From Proteobacteria bacterium CAG:495 (GTDB lineage Bacteria > Pseudomonadota > Alphaproteobacteria > RF32 > CAG-239): 31,996 bases of DNA. Numbering within the stretch: position 1 is the first letter of the stretch; each line of letters begins with the position of its first letter. A program made the translations under genes and the position numbers. Location of the stretch: assembly GCA_000432275.1 (NCBI GenBank), contig HF995323.1:49886-81881 (forward strand). The letters are read 5' to 3'. Positions 30,744-31,996 of this stretch are shown piece by piece. The notes under the pieces were generated by a model. It saw only the letters and a program-made list of their open reading frames with translations. It did not search any database and had not been told where the DNA came from.

Positions 30744-31760
30744 ATGCGTATTTTCAAATATGTTTCGTTTTTTATGGTTTTTGCGGTCGCCTTGATTTAC
30801 ATCCACCAAAAGTATGCGCCTTATCGCACATTCCACGGAAAGATTTTCGGAACATACTACCATGTCAAGATTCTCACCGACCGTTCAGACCGGACGCTCG
30901 GCGACAAAATTCTGCGCCGTTTGCAGGATGTTAACCGTCAAATGTCCGTTTTTGAGAAAAATTCCGAAATATCCAAGATAAACCAAAGTCCCGCCGGCAA
31001 AAAAATAAGTTTATCCCCCGAAATGTCGTATTTGTTGAAAAATGCAGCTGCCGTCAACCGGGAAAGCGGCGGAGCTTTTGACCCCACCGTCGGCCGTTTG
31101 GTAGACCTCTGGGGGTTTGGCGTCGACAAACCGGCTCAAACGCCCGATCCCGAAAAAATAAAAGAGGCATTGACATATACCGGCTTCAACCGGCTTGTCT
31201 TTTCCTCCGACTTCAAGAGCCTGGCCAAAACAGATGACCGCATCCGCCTGAATCTTTCGGCTATCGCCAAAGGATACGGCGTCGATATGGTTGCCCGCCT
31301 GCTGGAAGAAGAAGGATACCGTGACTATATAGTAGAAATCGGCGGCGAGGTAAGGGCAGCCGGCCGTAAGAATTCCGCAGGAGAACCATGGAGCATCGGC
31401 ATTGCCAAACCGTCCCCCCAAGGAAATTCCAACGCCTTTGCTCTGGAACTGACAGACTTTTCGGTGGCCACCTCGGGAGACTACCGTAACTTTTTTTACA
31501 AAGACGGCCGCCGTTATGCACACACCATATCTCCGCAAACCGGCTATCCCGTAGAACACAGCCTGGCCTCCGTAACCGTCTTTCACCCCTCGTGTATGAT
31601 GGCCGATGCTTATGCAACCGCCATTTTGGCTCTGGGAGAAGACGAGGGGATGACGTTTGCCGACGCTCAAAAACTGCCTGCCGTCTTTTTCGTCCGCCGA
31701 AACGACAATAGCGTTACAATGCTTTTATCAACGGCGGCCAAAGATTTGATTGGAGAATAA
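30744..31760 (+). CDS. apbE: FAD:protein FMN transferase (ApbE)
   Basis: 338 aa from the ATG at 30744; an upstream in-frame extension to 30621 overlaps the divergent gene and lacks a signal. N-terminal signal anchor (FKYVSFFMVFAVALIYI). ApbE signatures: GTYYHVKI, RQMSVFEKNSEIS, GGAFDPTVGRLVDLWGFG, LNLSAIAKGYGVD, VEIGGEVRAAGR, and the metal/FAD motif VATSGDYRNFF plus AHTISPQTGYPV. It attaches FMN to Thr/Ser of flavoproteins such as RnfG/RnfD or NqrB/C in the periplasm. It is followed by rseC with 3 bp between. Confidence 0.94.
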   Translation: MRIFKYVSFFMVFAVALIYIHQKYAPYRTFHGKIFGTYYHVKILTDRSDRTLGDKILRRLQDVNRQMSVFEKNSEISKINQSPAGKKISLSPEMSYLLKNAAAVNRESGGAFDPTVGRLVDLWGFGVDKPAQTPDPEKIKEALTYTGFNRLVFSSDFKSLAKTDDRIRLNLSAIAKGYGVDMVARLLEEEGYRDYIVEIGGEVRAAGRKNSAGEPWSIGIAKPSPQGNSNAFALELTDFSVATSGDYRNFFYKDGRRYAHTISPQTGYPVEHSLASVTVFHPSCMMADAYATAILALGEDEGMTFADAQKLPAVFFVRRNDNSVTMLLSTAAKDLIGE

Positions 31761-31763
31761 AAT

Positions 31764-31996
31764 ATGGAAAACATCAGCCATCAGGGAACCGTAACCTCCG
31801 TGAACCCGCCCAAAGTCTATGTCCAGATAACCAGTTACTCGGCTTGCCACAATTGCGACGCCAGACACGGCTGCGGGTTGATGGAATGCCGCAACAAAAG
31901 CGTGGAAATCGACACGCCCGAGGCACAGCTGTATCGTCCCGGCGACAAAGTAATCGTATCATTAGCCCCGCGTTTTGGATTTTTAGCCGTGTTTTA
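31764..31996 (+). CDS. rseC: RseC/MucC family protein (SoxR-reducing), truncated by window edge
   Basis: First 77 residues, open to the end of the window. The N-terminal GTVTSVNPPKVYVQI is followed by the family cysteine cluster SACHNCDARHGCG and then MECRNKSVEI, GDKVIVSLAPRFG. RseC is a membrane protein that partners Rnf/Rsx electron-transport complexes and reduces SoxR in some bacteria. SD GGAGAAT precedes ATG 31764. With apbE just upstream, the downstream genes outside the window are probably rnf (inference). Confidence 0.88.
   Translation, partial: MENISHQGTVTSVNPPKVYVQITSYSACHNCDARHGCGLMECRNKSVEIDTPEAQLYRPGDKVIVSLAPRFGFLAVF

Noticed and set aside
1..31996. CRISPR arrays, rRNA, intact transposases or prophage modules
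   Set aside because: No regularly spaced repeats, rRNA signatures, DDE transposase or structural phage proteins were seen anywhere in the window.

Overview
The window looks like a chromosomal segment of an uncultured, probably host-associated alphaproteobacterium of moderately low GC. The main evidence is the block rlpA - D,D-carboxypeptidase - tmk - holB - tatD - PhnP-like hydrolase, which is a characteristic alphaproteobacterial gene order, together with the DUF2155/MlaD pair. Lineage assignment below class level is inference. Most of the window is densely packed housekeeping or envelope DNA. The less ordinary parts are the left end (1-1751), the sugar/acyl-transferase island (10.9-12.7 kb) and the tRNA-Lys/OMP interval (25.0-27.3 kb).

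Layout. 1-1751: the 3' end of an alkyladenine DNA glycosylase converges on a gene resembling phage DNA-thymine hypermodification enzymes, followed by a small secreted Cys-rich protein. 1854-1943: tRNA-Ser(UGA), minus strand. 2067-8747: cell-wall and DNA-metabolism run (MltB-type transglycosylase, RlpA, D,D-carboxypeptidase, thymidylate kinase, DNA polymerase III delta', TatD, metallo-beta-lactamase-fold hydrolase), then a DHH phosphoesterase (8777-9646) and an iron-dependent alcohol dehydrogenase (9743-10903). 10958-12650 (minus): two left-handed beta-helix proteins, one LpxA-like. 12913-16907: methionyl-tRNA synthetase, a membrane-anchored nuclease-fold protein and TrkH. 17052-19052 (minus): DUF2155 protein and two tandem MlaD paralogues. 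19202-24976: a GldA/GldF/GldG/DUF4340-type ABC operon ending in a soluble PAS histidine kinase. 25067-25142: tRNA-Lys(CUU), whose 3' end is repeated 203 bp downstream. 25479-26195 (minus): outer-membrane beta-barrel with a highly structured leader. Then an unrecognised protein, an AsmA-like protein, a DsbD-type reductase with a CDP-alcohol phosphatidyltransferase (minus), and ApbE plus the start of RseC at the right edge.

Functionally the window is dominated by envelope biogenesis: peptidoglycan remodelling (MltB, RlpA, carboxypeptidase), lipid transport or lipid chemistry (MlaD pair, LpxA-like, CDP-alcohol transferase, AsmA-like) and periplasmic redox chemistry (DsbD, ApbE, RseC). The most noteworthy candidates for something undescribed are: (i) a structured RNA leader with mutually exclusive helices in front of the OMP gene, where three pairs are possible only as G-U on the minus strand; (ii) the hypermodification-like enzyme converging on a DNA glycosylase; (iii) a methionyl-tRNA synthetase that has vanished from its ancestral slot between holB and tatD and is replaced by another type elsewhere; and (iv) the short tRNA-flanked element after tRNA-Lys. 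No CRISPR array, rRNA, intact insertion sequence or phage gene block was seen.
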